Source: Paludibacteraceae bacterium
GTDB lineage: Bacteria > Bacteroidota > Bacteroidia > Bacteroidales > Paludibacteraceae
Assembly: GCA_017430235.1 (NCBI GenBank)
Contig: JAFRNH010000072.1
Location: forward strand, 1-52,539
Length of the DNA stretch: 52,539 bases
Direction: 5' to 3'
Positions 6,892 through 18,000 of the stretch are shown here, in pieces; position 1 is the stretch's first letter; each line of letters opens with the position of its first letter. The notes beneath the pieces were generated by a model, which was not told the DNA's origin, made no database searches, and was given only the letters and a program-made list of their open reading frames with translations. The translations under genes and the position numbers were made by a program.

Positions 6892-8640
6892 ATGGCAAAC
6901 AGTTTTGAAATGATTGCTAAGACCTTCCAAGGGTTGGAAGAAGTGCTGGCTAAAGAATTGCAAGAGTTAGGCGCTGAGCAAGTTGAAATTATTACGCGAG
7001 GAGTTCGATTCTATGGAGATCAAGAACTGATGTACAAGGCAAATTTTAAATGCCGTACAGCGCTTCGTATTTTAAAGCCTTTTTACAAGTTTGAAGCAAA
7101 TGATACCGATGAGGTATACGAGATAGTAAAAGCGTTTGATTGGTCTCAGTATTTAGATCCAAAGAAAACATTTGCCATCGATTCTGTTGTTTTTTCTGAA
7201 TCATTCAAGCATTCAAAATTTCTGGCATACAAGGTAAAGGATGCTATAGCAGACCATTTTATGGAGAAGTATGGTGAGCGCCCTTCTGTCAGAATAACGA
7301 ACCCAGACATACAGTTGAATATTCATGTATTTCAAGAGTCATGCACCCTATCTTTGGATAGTTCAGGTGAGTCGTTGCACCTTCGTGGATACAAGGTAGA
7401 GCAGACGGAAGCACCAATCAATGAGGTGTTGGCAGCCGGTATGCTGAAATTGGCAGGTTGGGATGGACAAACGGACTTCATGGATCCTATGTGTGGTTCG
7501 GGAACCATTGCCATCGAGGCTGCCATGATGGCTTTGAATATTGCTCCTGGTATTTATCGCAAAGGGTATGCTTTTGAAAAATGGCCTGATTTCAATAAAG
7601 AGATATTAGACAATCTGTTTGAAGATGATTCTGAGGAACGTGAATTCAACCATAAGATATATGCTTCTGATATTTCGTCTGCAGCACTTCGTGTGGCAGA
7701 AGAGAATGTTAAGAGTGCAGGATTGAGTAAGTATATTGAATTATCCCATCAGCCATTCCAGGGTGTGCAACGTCCGGTAAATGAGACGATGGTTATGTTC
7801 AACCCTCCTTATGGTGAACGTCTGAAGGTGAACAGCCTATCAACTTTGTATGAGGAGATTGGTAGTAAGTTGAAGAACGACTTCACTGACATGTCTGCAT
7901 GGATTATCTCCGTACCTTGTGAGGCAACAGATCGCATTGGATTACGTCCTTCAGTGAAGTATCACTTGATGAATGGCTCTATCGAATGTGAGTTCCGTAA
8001 ATATGAGTTGTTCAAAGGTCGCCGTGATGAATTTTTGAAAGAGCGTGCGGATAAGAAAGAGGAGGAAGCGAAAAAGACAGAAGATGAGGCTCCAACATAC
8101 AATGATCGAAATGGTGTCTTCTTGCGTCCGTTCGAAGATCGATGGAATCGTGAATCGATGAGTGAAGATGAGTTGAGTGAATATCAACGTCGTCGCCATG
8201 AGACTTTTGCTAAGCGAGAGATGTTTGAGCAACGTCAGAAAGAACGTGAAGCTCGTCCTAGCTATGGTAACCGTCAAAACGACGAAGAAAGAGGGTATGC
8301 ACGTCGCAATGATGATGACAGAAAAGGGTACGGAAATCGTCGAAGCAATGATGATAGAAGAGGATATGGTCGTCGTAATGATGATGATAGGAATGACTAC
8401 AGAGACGATCGTCGTTCGGAATATCGCGGAGATAGAGGAGATAGAAAAGAGGGAGGAAAATGGCGTGATGATTCAAGAGGTGAACGAAAATTCAGTCGTC
8501 GCGAAGGACGAGGAAGTGAAGGACGCGACTTCAAAGGAGATAGATCCGGTGGTAAGAAATATGACCGTGATCGTTCCAGCAAACGCATGAGAAACACAGA
8601 CATTAAGGGACCACGTCGGTTCCGTGATGATGAGGAATGA
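6892..8640 (+). CDS. rlmL: RlmL-type 23S rRNA (guanine-N2) methyltransferase with an Arg/Gly/Asp-rich tail
   Basis: The 582-residue protein has an N-terminal THUMP RNA-binding region (about 45-155) and a class I SAM methyltransferase core. The core shows the SAM loop DPMCGSGT at D198-T205 and the catalytic NPPY at N304-Y307. The E. coli homologue makes m2G2445 in 23S rRNA; the exact target here is inferred. The core ends near residue 385. A disordered extension of about 190 residues follows; its last 130 are dense in Arg, Asp, Gly and Tyr (RRNDDDRKGYG, RRNDDDRNDYRDDRRSEYRG, then SRREGRGSEGRDFKGDRSGG). Such tails bind RNA or drive assembly on ribosome precursors. They are also known on DEAD-box helicases in this phylum. 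The tail is encoded in part by tandem repeats. The gene stands alone between its own promoter and terminator. Confidence 0.92.
   Translation: MANSFEMIAKTFQGLEEVLAKELQELGAEQVEIITRGVRFYGDQELMYKANFKCRTALRILKPFYKFEANDTDEVYEIVKAFDWSQYLDPKKTFAIDSVVFSESFKHSKFLAYKVKDAIADHFMEKYGERPSVRITNPDIQLNIHVFQESCTLSLDSSGESLHLRGYKVEQTEAPINEVLAAGMLKLAGWDGQTDFMDPMCGSGTIAIEAAMMALNIAPGIYRKGYAFEKWPDFNKEILDNLFEDDSEEREFNHKIYASDISSAALRVAEENVKSAGLSKYIELSHQPFQGVQRPVNETMVMFNPPYGERLKVNSLSTLYEEIGSKLKNDFTDMSAWIISVPCEATDRIGLRPSVKYHLMNGSIECEFRKYELFKGRRDEFLKERADKKEEEAKKTEDEAPTYNDRNGVFLRPFEDRWNRESMSEDELSEYQRRRHETFAKREMFEQRQKEREARPSYGNRQNDEERGYARRNDDDRKGYGNRRSNDDRRGYGRRNDDDRNDYRDDRRSEYRGDRGDRKEGGKWRDDSRGERKFSRREGRGSEGRDFKGDRSGGKKYDRDRSSKRMRNTDIKGPRRFRDDEE
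8290..8420. repeat. Imperfect tandem repeats coding the RlmL tail
   Basis: Three to four units of about 33-39 bp encode RRNDDDRKGYGN, RRSNDDRRGYG, RRNDDDRNDYRD and DRRSEYRGD. CGTCG and AATGATGATGA blocks recur. All units are whole codons. Confidence 0.7.
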
Positions 8641-8663
8641 GTTGATTATCAGATAATTTTTAG

Positions 8664-8700
8664 GGGAGCATTGTCGATGACTTTGCTCCCGTTGGTTTTT
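8664..8700 (+). terminator. Terminator after rlmL
   Basis: GGGAGCA (8664-8670) pairs with TGCTCCC (8684-8690) across a 13-base loop, and a T-rich stretch GTTGGTTTTT follows. Confidence 0.7.
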
Positions 8701-9019
8701 ATTATACGTACATAATTAATCAGATGCAGTTTTCAGGGTTCTTTTGTTTTTATATCATAGTTATGCGTTTTAAGAGTTGCACCAGTAATATCACTTGTAA
8801 TGTTTAATTCTGACAACAAAGATATAAATAAAATTAAAAGGTGCAAGTTTTTTACAAAAAAATTAATAATGTTCTATAAATATGTTGCTTTATGTCTAAA
8901 AACATAAAATCGGGGTTTATAAGATAGGGACAGACCCTAGATTTCAGTACAAAGAGGTTTCTTTATGACTGATTCTAGAGTCTGCCTACTGGAGAAAAAA
9001 CAAAAGTGGGAATAATAAT

Positions 9020-9040
9020 GGTGAATTTGTAAAGCTCACC
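9020..9040. repeat. Dispersed palindrome family copy (arms GGTGAATT / GCTCACC)
   Basis: This is a 21-bp imperfect inverted repeat with outer arms GGTGA and TCACC, 46 bases after the stop of the minus-strand giant gene. Confidence 0.7.
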
Positions 9041-9086
9041 TAATCTCAGAACTGTATGGAATTGTTTCAAATAGTATCATACTTGC

Positions 9087-12000
9087 TTATTTTAATAGTT
9101 TTATCAATTGGTCATTAATTCGTAGGATGTATACGCCAGGGGTAAGCTGTTCTGTATGAAGGATCACTTCTTCGTTGGCAGAACCGCTGATTCGTACAAT
9201 TCCTAGTTCGTCATACAGTTGGTAACTAAAGGAATTGTTGCCCCATAGGATATGAATTGATTCATGGAAATGAATAGGATAGACCATCAGCTGGTTATTG
9301 ATAGGATTGTTTTCATCCCTGTTTTCTACAAAAATAGCATTTTTAAATGCGGTGTTTCTTACTGCACTGGATGGTATGGTGATAGCATCTGTGCTGACGG
9401 ATGATTGACAACCATTCACATCTGTAACGTGTAAGGTGACGTTATACCTGCCTCCATTATAGAAATAGCAATAAGGATTTTCCAAGAATGAGAAGAGTCC
9501 GTAAGGAGAGACATTGGCGGGTGTGTTCATAGGTTCAATCAGTTCCCAATAGGTATTGACGATCTCTCCCTCTGTCAGGTTTCTAAACTCGACCAATTCA
9601 CCTTGTTCAATGTTTACTTGATCCTCCTGTAGTGTATGTGTTTTATTGTTAATGATGTATTCAAAGTCGGCATGTAGCATTGTTACTGATATTGGGATGG
9701 TAGTGGAGTAGGTTGCGCCCGTTTGTTTGGAGACACGTGTGATTGTCATCTCAAAAGGAGCCTGTACATTTGGACAGTATATATATCCATTGACGGGTGT
9801 GTTGGGATAGTAGATGTCTGTGCATGGACCATTCAGTCCTGCTGTATACATCTGAATACCTGCATTGTTTTCATATTGATAGTAATAATCTCCACTAATC
9901 AATTTCCCATCTTCATCTAGATAGAAACAACCTAATTTGAGGGTGTCACCCTGACAGACCAATCCGCTGATGACAATCTCTTCTTCTATTATTTCGGGTA
10001 CGTCGGAGGTGGTAACAAGCACTTTGTTGCTGTAGGTGGTTCCACATTCACTTTCAGCTCGAAGACGATAGTATCTTGATGGCTGTTCTCCTGTGATTGT
10101 GAGAGAGACATCCTCTTCTGATCCGGTTTCGGAATGTAGTTCGTGCCATGTTTCATTGTCGTCGCTGTATTCCCAATGGATGCTTTGTACATGTGAAACG
10201 GAGCAAGCGAGTTGGATGGACATGGACTTTGTCAGTTCGACTACGCCATCCGTGTGCGTAAGATTTTTATTGGCGAAAGAGGCACTGTCGATTATTGGCA
10301 GAAGAGGGGATAGAGATGGCTGATCTGCTATGAGTAGGGATACTTCATTACTATATGAGATGTATTCACCAGAGGTGGTCATTCGACGAAACCATGTTTG
10401 GGATGTGACGGGGTCGGGAGTATAATCAATATCTGTAGCAGAAGATATGTTTACATATTCTCTTACGTATTCATTTTTATATTGCCATTGGTATTTATAA
10501 TCTCCAGAACCACCTTCACATTCTGTCACACGAAGAGTAGGAACGGGAGCTTCTTTGCATACGACAATGTTTCCCTCGCTAAAGATTCGTCCTCCTCTGA
10601 TGGGTGTGATGCGGTATCCGTTGTAACAGCCAGTGGTGTTTTGCAGATAGAGTGCCTTGTTGGTATATTCATCAGCTGTGTACGGCAATGTGGTGACGCC
10701 ATATTGTTTATCAGGCAATAGAGAGTCGCCTTGGAGGATATAGTTCGTGTTGATGCTTTGATCACGAATGATTAGTTCGACGCTATCACGCTCATCTTGA
10801 ACGTATGTTGTGATGGTTAATCCTAAGGCCGTGACATAATCAAATGTCTCACCAGGTTTACCTTTTAGAGCAATGATATTGCTGTAGTTGGAATAACATT
10901 GATTGGAGACTTCCCGCTTTATGTAAATCGAATCCTGTATGGAGATGTGTAAGTTCTGATTTTTCTGTTGCGGTATTTTGGCCCAGTCTTTTTGGTTGTC
11001 GGATTGAAACCATGCATAAGTGAAGGTGTCAGACTCAGATGATGGGACGTATGCCACAGTGCCTTCAATCTCGATTATCTCACCATTACATGGATGCAGA
11101 TTGCTACAGGAGATGCGATTCAGTGAGGAATCAAGAGAAGGGGTGCTGTTGATGAGAAAATGGATTGCTTCACTAGAACATTTTGCATCGGTGCTATCGA
11201 TTGTGCAAAGTTGGATTGTAAAGGTTTGATACGGATCATCAAAGCCTTGATAAGTGATTTCCGATGATGTGATGGCTCTGAAAGAAAGAGTGTCACTAAC
11301 GAGTTGATCGCTTTCGGTGTGTTGAAGTGTCCAGAGACATTCTTTTACTTTCCATTGCTCATTCAGATGTTTGAGAGAATCGATTTTCAATGGATTCAGT
11401 TTTAGTGTGTAATATTGACCCTTGCACACTTGTTTAGGATATGAGATATCTGTGATGGATGGTTCTATCTTCTCTCGAACGGAGATGAAGATAGTGTTAC
11501 TAGTGTCGGAAGAACAGAGGTCGTGTACAATCCTTCTGACGAATAGGGACTGTTTCAGATCTTTCAACAATAAATCTTCAGATGTTTCCAACGAATTATA
11601 TGAGATCCCGTCGTAAGAATATTCCCAAAGAAATTCTTTGGAACTGTTTCCTCCGCTCACTTTCCCACCCTTGATGGTTATTGTGCTATTGTAGCATAAT
11701 GAAGAGACGGGGGCTTCTAAAGGGTCTTGATGCAGACGAGGGAGTGAGTCTATGTTGAAGTAGGTGAAATCGGATTTGCAACCACTCTCTTTATGAGTAC
11801 CAGACACACCATATTCTGTCACTTTTATTTCGGAGACTCGTTGTAGTTTCAATGAGTCTTGCGTATACGACCACGTAACTTGCTTTTCATCATCGAGTAC
11901 AACCCATGTATAGGTGTAGTTTTGCGTATCATAAGCTTTTATTGTAACAGCATCTGATTCGCAACTATCTTTTTCTTGATAGATGGAGGGCTGATGAGTC

Positions 12001-15000
12001 ATAGCCCATAGAGTGAAGGAGAGTGGCTCGCTATATTGGGTGTCGCATACATCTGCGTACAATGCACGGATTTGAATATGATTGTCTTGCGAGAAATCGA
12101 TATCCAGTTTATCCTCGTAACGAATACAATAGTCCAAATCAAGTCTCCTACCCGTTGTCCTGTTAAGAGGAGTGATGGGTACATACTCATGATTGTTGAT
12201 GGAGATCTCCCATCCGTATGAATATCCGTCAAACCCAACATAATCATAATATCCTCCAGTTGGAGACGAAGAGAGAACGAATGGTAATGAGTCGGAGTGA
12301 CAGAAACTGTTTTTCTCCTCGTTTTCTAGAGAGATGACACCTGCTTGAAGTTCATTGTAGAAGGTTAGTTGTATGGTATCGGAATAGACAACGCGGTTAT
12401 CTATCGTAGAGGCTTGCCTTCGTATATAGTAAGTGGAAATGTTGGGAGTGGTTAGGTTCATGATGATGTCGGCACTTAGGGAGTCTGGTTGAATAGCATC
12501 GGTGATGTTTGTCCAAACGTCAAGGTTGCTGCTTAGACATACTTGCCATTGATAATGGAACTCTCTTGGAGTACCGCTTGTTGGAGCATAGGAGAATCCT
12601 TCTGCTAAACGTCCACTGGTGATGGTGGAGAATTGTTCGTTCCTACAAGCAAATTGGTCTTTGTAGATATGTCCGCCGGTACTTTTCGTATAGAACGTTA
12701 GCGGTATGGCCAAGGCAGATGAGAAGCAACCATTTTCTGTGTTGTCTTTTCGTTTGAGATAGACGACGGTTGGTGTTTTCTCTGTAATTTGATTGAACGT
12801 TAGAAGCTGATTGTTAGCACATAGGGTATCTGTACAATCTTCGTCGGCAAACCAATAGCATTCATATCCCAGTTCCGTGTAGTTGATACTCAAAGCATCA
12901 CCCATTTCGATTCCCTCGGTAATGACTTTCCCCTCTGGGGTAGTTGCCTTAATAATCACCTTTGAAGGGTTCGGGGCTTTGTCGGACAGGTTTTGCTTAA
13001 TCGAATTAGAATAGACAGTAGAGCAACCATCATTGAAGGCTCTTCGAACGGTGTATGAGGTATCAATGACATCAAGGTTGAAGAATTGTGCATAGTCGCC
13101 TATACCATGATGAATGTCAGATTTCGTCCACGTGTTGTTGTTCCCGTATTCAAACCACGTTGAGAATTCCTCATATTCTGGGTTGTAAAGATAGGGACCG
13201 AACGTTCCATTAGACCAGATTTCGTAAAGGGGTGATGCTTGGTCGATGGTTCCATTAATCAGAGATCCAGTTTCACCATTACAATAGAGTTCCTTTTCGG
13301 CTGAAAGAGTACCCGCTAGTGTCTCACTTCCATCTAATAGGAGGGTGGAAGCAAGGCTTAGTGTAGGAACGATATACAGGGATATGGTGTCAGAGTTCTC
13401 TGTCTGCTCCATGTTGTCGATGGTGAAATAGGAGACTCTGTAGAAAGAAACTTTTTTCTCTAGTTGTGTACCTGTTGTGTGAGTGAATACGGATTTCAAA
13501 TTGCATGTATCCAAAAGCACACTACTGGTGGTAACAGGTTCGGCTGTGTTGGAGGCAGAATAGAGGGCGTAAGCTCTGGAATTTTCCGTTCCGTTGATGA
13601 GATAGAACCAACGATAGGTTAGGTTGCCACCTCCATCCGCACTGATTCGACCAGCATTGGCCCCACTGCATATCCAATATTTTTTATCAGATGCTGGTGA
13701 TTCATCGAATGAGAGGTGACCTCCATCAATGTCATACGTAGATATGTGAATTGTATCATAGTTGGATGACAGACATCCGTCATACAGCGTTTTTGCATAA
13801 TAGGTGCGTGATGTCTCGTCAATATTATCGGTAGCTAATACTTCCTGTACAGATGTGGTGTCTAATACTTGTAGGTTACGATTCAACCAAACATAATCAT
13901 AATTGTTGTTGATACCCCACATCTTGGCTTTGTCTCCCCTTGCTATTAGAGGTGTGTATAGAATGTCGTCCTTTGTTGTGAGAACTTCATTTTTCACTTG
14001 TACGGTTTTTATCAGGGAGGTGTCTTTATTGCCACATCCATCGGTTGTTACTCTGCAGAAGTAGGTGGTTTGTTTTAACTTATACATCTCTTGTAGAGCT
14101 TGTCCAACGTATGAGCTTTCCGTCTGTTCGTTGATTGGTTCCCAATTTTGCTTGTCGGTCGACTTCAACCATTGATATTCGTATTGGTGGTTGCCTCCCA
14201 GCGCATCGGTTCCTTCAATAAGGGCGAGGGAATTGTTGTAACACATAAGAAGTGTATGATTGTCGATTGTTCCTGCTCTTAGTGGTTGGTATACTCCTTT
14301 TGTATAGGAATCGGTTGAGTGTGTCCGTCCAGGATAATCTCCCACGCAAGAGATGAGTGCATAGAATTCGCAGTTTTCGGAAAGATTTCCGATGTTGAGG
14401 AACGAGTATGCGCCCAAGGCATTAGAACCTTCAATTGTCCCTAGGTATTCAAATGGCAGATTGGCATTCTCCTTGATAACTGAAAAACTTGTCATTCCTT
14501 TACTTTTATACATCCAATCAATCTGATAGTTTCCATCCCCTCCTTTTATCTCGTTGACGGAAAGTGTCATCATTCCATTGTTAGGGCAAAGAGTGTCTTC
14601 CTTTACGCTACATCCGATGGCACTGCTTTTGATTTTTTCAAACACGTTGAAGTGATAGGCAATTGTGTCGGAAAGGCAATTCCCCATACCTTTGGAAACC
14701 ATATAAACATAAACGGCATTGTCTCCACTTGTGAAGCCTTTCCCATTATTGTCGAGGGTGATAGGGTTGCCCGATTTCCAACTGGTAGGGGAGAAGGATG
14801 GGTCGCAACTCCAAAAATAGGTACTTCTGTAGTCTCTTGGTACGCAGAGAGATACAGAGAAAAGGTTGTTTTCGTCGTAGATGTTGTTGCTTGTCAGTAT
14901 GATGTCATCCGTAGAAAGTGTAGCCCCAACGTTGAATAGTAATTGAATCTGGTTGGATGATTCACTTGTGGTGCCACATTCATTTGTGCAGACTAATTTA

Positions 15001-18000
15001 AAGGATGTGTTTTTTGTATAATTCGACAAGTCAATGGTGCATAGAGGAGCATCCGATCCTGTTGTTCCTCGATCGGATGGCACTTTCTTCCATTCTCCGT
15101 CTCCTTCTTTCTGATACCATTGAAAATGAGATGCACGTAGAGAAGCGTCTGCAGTTAGGGAGACAAGTCCTGTTTCTCCTTTGCACACATAGTATGTGTT
15201 TGATAGAGATTCTCCATCGATGAAGAAGATGTTGTTCACTTTGATGGATCCTATGCCAACTACGGAGTGTGTGTTGGAGAAGACTGATTGTCGTGTTCCC
15301 CCGGCTGGAGTATATGATAGTTTACATCTGTACTCTTGTGTAGCATCATGGATGGCGATGACGTTAATTTGAGCGTCGGAACCACAGGTGCTCCAGCTTT
15401 CTCCGTTCCTTTTGTACCATTGATATGAGACTTTTGAGGGTTCAATGACCTTGTTGTCATATTTTGGAAGTTGAAGTGTGTCGATGGAAAGTTGTAGACT
15501 ATCACCGCCGCATACCGTTGAGGTGGAGGTGAGTGATTGGGAGGATAAGATAACGGGAGTTCCGTCAAATCCTTCATTGAGAAGAATGTCTATCTGCTTT
15601 AACTGTTTGCATCCTTTCAAGTCGCTACCGTATCGTTCTATTGTGAAGGATGCTAGATTGTCAGCGAAGTCGTCTGCTTTTAAGGAGTAGTTGATACCTG
15701 TCAGATAACTTTCGTTATGTTTGTATTCTCTTCCGTTTAACCAACAACTGATTTTGTCTGACGCACCGATTTCATTGGAGGTGATGAGGGTGGCAATGCT
15801 ATTCCCCTCTTGTAGGGATTGCGCATTGATTGTGGAGGGTGCTGCCGAAAGATCAAAGGATAGATCTTTTTCGACAAAGACTAATGCACTTGGAGATGTC
15901 TGTTGGTAAATCTCGTTTGTGCAGTACGCATCCGAGACGGTTACGCTATAGGCTGTTGTTTCCTTCAGTCCGTTTGCATGATAGTTGGTTGACAGTCCTG
16001 CTTCCCCTGATAGAACCGTATCTTTTCGAATTTCATTCCATGAGAATAGATAGTTGCCAGACCCTCCTTTTATGGATGACTTGTCGAGTGAGATAGATAC
16101 ATCTTCTCCATAACAGATGGAGTCTTTGCTATTCTCAAGGAGAAGGTTGGAAATGATAGGGTAGGTGTGAACCCTAATGGTGTCTGTCACATGTTGGCAA
16201 CTGATGTTTCCAGACATGAGGTGAGAGGTGCGTGTGACAAGATATTCTTTGTCGGGTAAGTCAAATACGGAGGTGGAAAGCATATTGGAGGTGTATGCTG
16301 TATTCACCAAAGAATTGTTTACTTTCCATTCATAAACGATGTCGTCGCTGGTCTTCTCATTGGGCACAAAGATGTTTACCACGTTACCATAGCAGGCAAG
16401 ATGTTCGTTCTCTTGCATGACTCCTCCCGATGACGTGGCTTGCAACTGGGTAGGTTCGATAGGTTCTTTTGTTTGTGACTGATTGAAGACCAAAGAAGTG
16501 AATTTTGTGCACTCCTTTTTTGTTTTAAAGGCGATGTAGTTCAGATTTCCCATTAGGGGAAGTCGAGCCTTTGCGTTAGCATTATATATTGTGTCATGGT
16601 TGAAGATGAAACCGTATGTGTAGCCTGGTTTTGTATCAATGGAGAGCTCGATGGAGTCGCCCCGAATCAAACAAGGACCTACGATTATATCCTCTTCTTG
16701 TATGGTCAGATTTTCGCCAACAGATATTTTTATGCCTTGTTCGGAGAAGATGGTGTCGCCACAGAACTCAGTTGCCGCATACAAGACGGTGTCGGTGGTG
16801 ACAACAATGGAATTTCGATGGTCGGTGTAAGGTCGGATGATTCCTTGTTTGTCTTCATATCCATAAAACTTTTTCAACCCATAACCTTCTTCATTTAAAA
16901 CGGATGGATTGAGATATGTTTGAGTGAGCAGTAATTTAGAATCGTAGCAAGCAAAGAAATCCTCTTTGTTTTGGTTGACGGCAAGTTGTAGCTTGGGTGC
17001 TGTGTAAGGTGCTATTATCACTACGTTGCTGAAGGATTTGATGGCACTGCTTTCCGATGCGTTTTCTCCTATGGAGGTAGCCATTCTTCTAAAATAGTAT
17101 TTCTTGTCAATCACTTTATTCCAACTGTTTTCTAACAGATGGGATGATGAGATGACTTTCCCTTCCGAATCAAGCATGTTTGTCCATGATATGCTGTCAT
17201 TGGAGTATTGCCATACATAGCTATAGGTGTCATCACCATATCCGCCAGACACGTTTCCTCCTAGAATCAGAGGATTCTTGCTGTTTTTGCAGGTGTATTC
17301 AATCGTGCTGTTACTGCTACTTTTGAATTCAATGTTGTTGCCAATGATGCTTCCGATGTAGTTGATGCATAAGTAGAGCGGCTCACTTACACAGCCAGTT
17401 GTCATTCTCTCTTTCTCGATTTTTATGTAGTTACATTCTGCATTGTACCATTCTTCTCTTTTGATGGTATGAGATATAGTGTGACCAAAAATTGTATTGA
17501 TGACGGATCGCTCGTTCCAGAGATACTCTCCATCTTCATTCTTTTGATTGGTTCGATAACTGATGAAATAACGGCAGGAGGATTTTTCTGGATCGGTGTC
17601 ATTGATCCGTATGGTTATGTTTCTCTCTTCTGGCACTAGTATGCTCAAGTTTCTATTTCCGCTCTCTGTGTAGTTGGCGTATCCTCCGTCCACATCAACA
17701 TAAGTTTTTAGCAGTTGAGGCTGGTTGGATACATTAAGGTTGATGGGGAAAGAGACACTATTTGCACAACCATCTTCAATTTTTACAGTTGCTATGACAT
17801 TGGATTTCCCTTGAAGAATGAATGGAATGGATAGCCTGTCTCCATACGTCTCGGCATTGAACGCTTCGAATTCAGATGAGATGGTGTATTTCAGATTATA
17901 GTTGTCGTCATGAAGAGGATTCTCGTAAGCATTTTTGTATTTTCTTCCGTTCTCAGGAATGAAGAATATGAGCAGAGTATCTTTTAGAAGAGTTCCTTCA

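Larger units (their letters stand above)
8641..9086. other. 446-bp convergent intergenic region without a gene
   Basis: The region lies between the ends of rlmL (plus) and the giant surface gene (minus). It holds the rlmL terminator, a palindrome copy at 9020-9040, and GGGACAGACCC followed by TTCAGTACAAA at 8926-8953, which resembles 51611-51640. No convincing ORF or RNA gene is seen. Confidence 0.6.

Noticed and set aside
8700-9020. Possible small RNA or tRNA in the convergent gap
   Set aside because: No cloverleaf, promoter or conserved hairpin other than the rlmL terminator was found.
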